Shown: one piece after another, positions 63,882-64,000 of the stretch
How positions within the stretch are numbered: the stretch's first letter is position 1
Layout: each line of letters opens with the position of its first letter
Source: Photobacterium sanguinicancri
GTDB lineage: Bacteria > Pseudomonadota > Gammaproteobacteria > Enterobacterales > Vibrionaceae
DNA length: 64,000 bases
Assembly: GCF_024346675.1 (NCBI RefSeq)
Contig: NZ_AP024851.1
Span: 1,364,001-1,428,000, forward strand
Reading direction: 5' to 3'
Made by a program: the position numbers and the translations under genes
Notes under the pieces: generated by a model
What the model was told of the DNA's origin: nothing
Database searches by the model: none
What the model saw: the letters and a program-made list of their open reading frames with translations, nothing else

Positions 63882-64000
63882 TTAATACTTAGCTAACCAA
63901 AGTCGGGCTGCAATACCTATTGGCGTAGTAATTCCTGAAGTAACACTTGTTACTTTTCCGTCATTAATAACAATGAGTGTTGGCGTTAAGGAGATCCCCC
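63882..64000 (-). CDS. C-terminal end of a second thioredoxin-fold protein (partial)
   Basis: Only the last 39 codons are inside the window: GISLTPTLIVINDGKVTSVT then SGITTPIGIAARLWLAKY. The TPTLIVINDGK segment is the cis-proline strand of a thioredoxin-like fold. Its position directly before the CPWC protein suggests a functional pair, for example a reductase partner. The 5' end and active site are outside the window. Confidence 0.7.
   Translation of the reverse strand, partial: GISLTPTLIVINDGKVTSVTSGITTPIGIAARLWLAKY

Noticed and set aside
1..64000. CRISPR arrays, tRNA or rRNA genes, prophage, toxin-antitoxin or restriction genes
   Set aside because: Looked for on both strands; no spaced repeats, cloverleaf sequences or marker proteins were seen.

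Overview
The window looks like chromosomal DNA of a marine gammaproteobacterium of the family Vibrionaceae, most likely Photobacterium or a close relative. This rests on protein style (GuaC, YidA, YedJ, YibH/YibI, CheV, NIT-domain chemoreceptor) and moderate base composition; no 16S or tRNA gene is present to confirm it. I see no tRNA, rRNA, CRISPR or prophage.

Layout. 1-4.2 kb: a sugar ABC importer (binding protein cut by the left edge, two permeases) with a LysR regulator. 4.2-7.5 kb: FetAB-type exporter, YedJ-like HD hydrolase, MccF-like S66 peptidase. 7.5-13.4 kb: a TetR-controlled envelope operon (RND exporter, LolA-like protein, outer-membrane barrel) with five copies of a TGAC-N3-TCGTCA operator. 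13.5-14.9 kb: YidA phosphatase and a small Cys/His-rich protein.

15-34 kb is a sulfatase island: HEAT/TPR protein, anaerobic sulfatase-maturating radical SAM enzyme, FGE-like lipoprotein without the catalytic cysteines, exported HAD phosphatase, LysR regulator, a six-gene MoxR/Bat operon, an eight-haem HEAT/TPR cytochrome, and two divergent sulfatases. The free HEAT/TPR protein is a paralogue of the C-terminal half of the cytochrome. 34-41 kb: pullulanase lipoprotein, an intact IS3-family element with a 3-bp target duplication, and a DUF885 lipoprotein. 41-57 kb: a Fur-box-controlled TonB receptor, NIT chemoreceptor, CheV, an OsmC protein, a CPA2 antiporter, an acyltransferase, YibH/YibI-like pair with a divergent AraC regulator, small unknown proteins, and guaC.

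57-63 kb is the most unusual part. A glucodextranase-like GH13 lipoprotein and a 516-aa AraC-type regulator lie between two direct copies of a 280-380 bp repeat. The regulator carries, behind its DNA-binding domain, one clear and one degenerate starch/glycogen-binding (CBM21-like) module, joined by a 9-bp-repeat linker. I infer that it senses alpha-glucan directly and controls amylase (and perhaps the pullulanase at 34-37 kb). The right edge holds a CPWC thiol-disulfide oxidoreductase and the end of a second thioredoxin-fold gene.

Several genes missed by a 60-codon cutoff are reported: two 27-aa single-span membrane proteins, the 52-aa reading frame inside the repeat, and a possible leader peptide before the antiporter.
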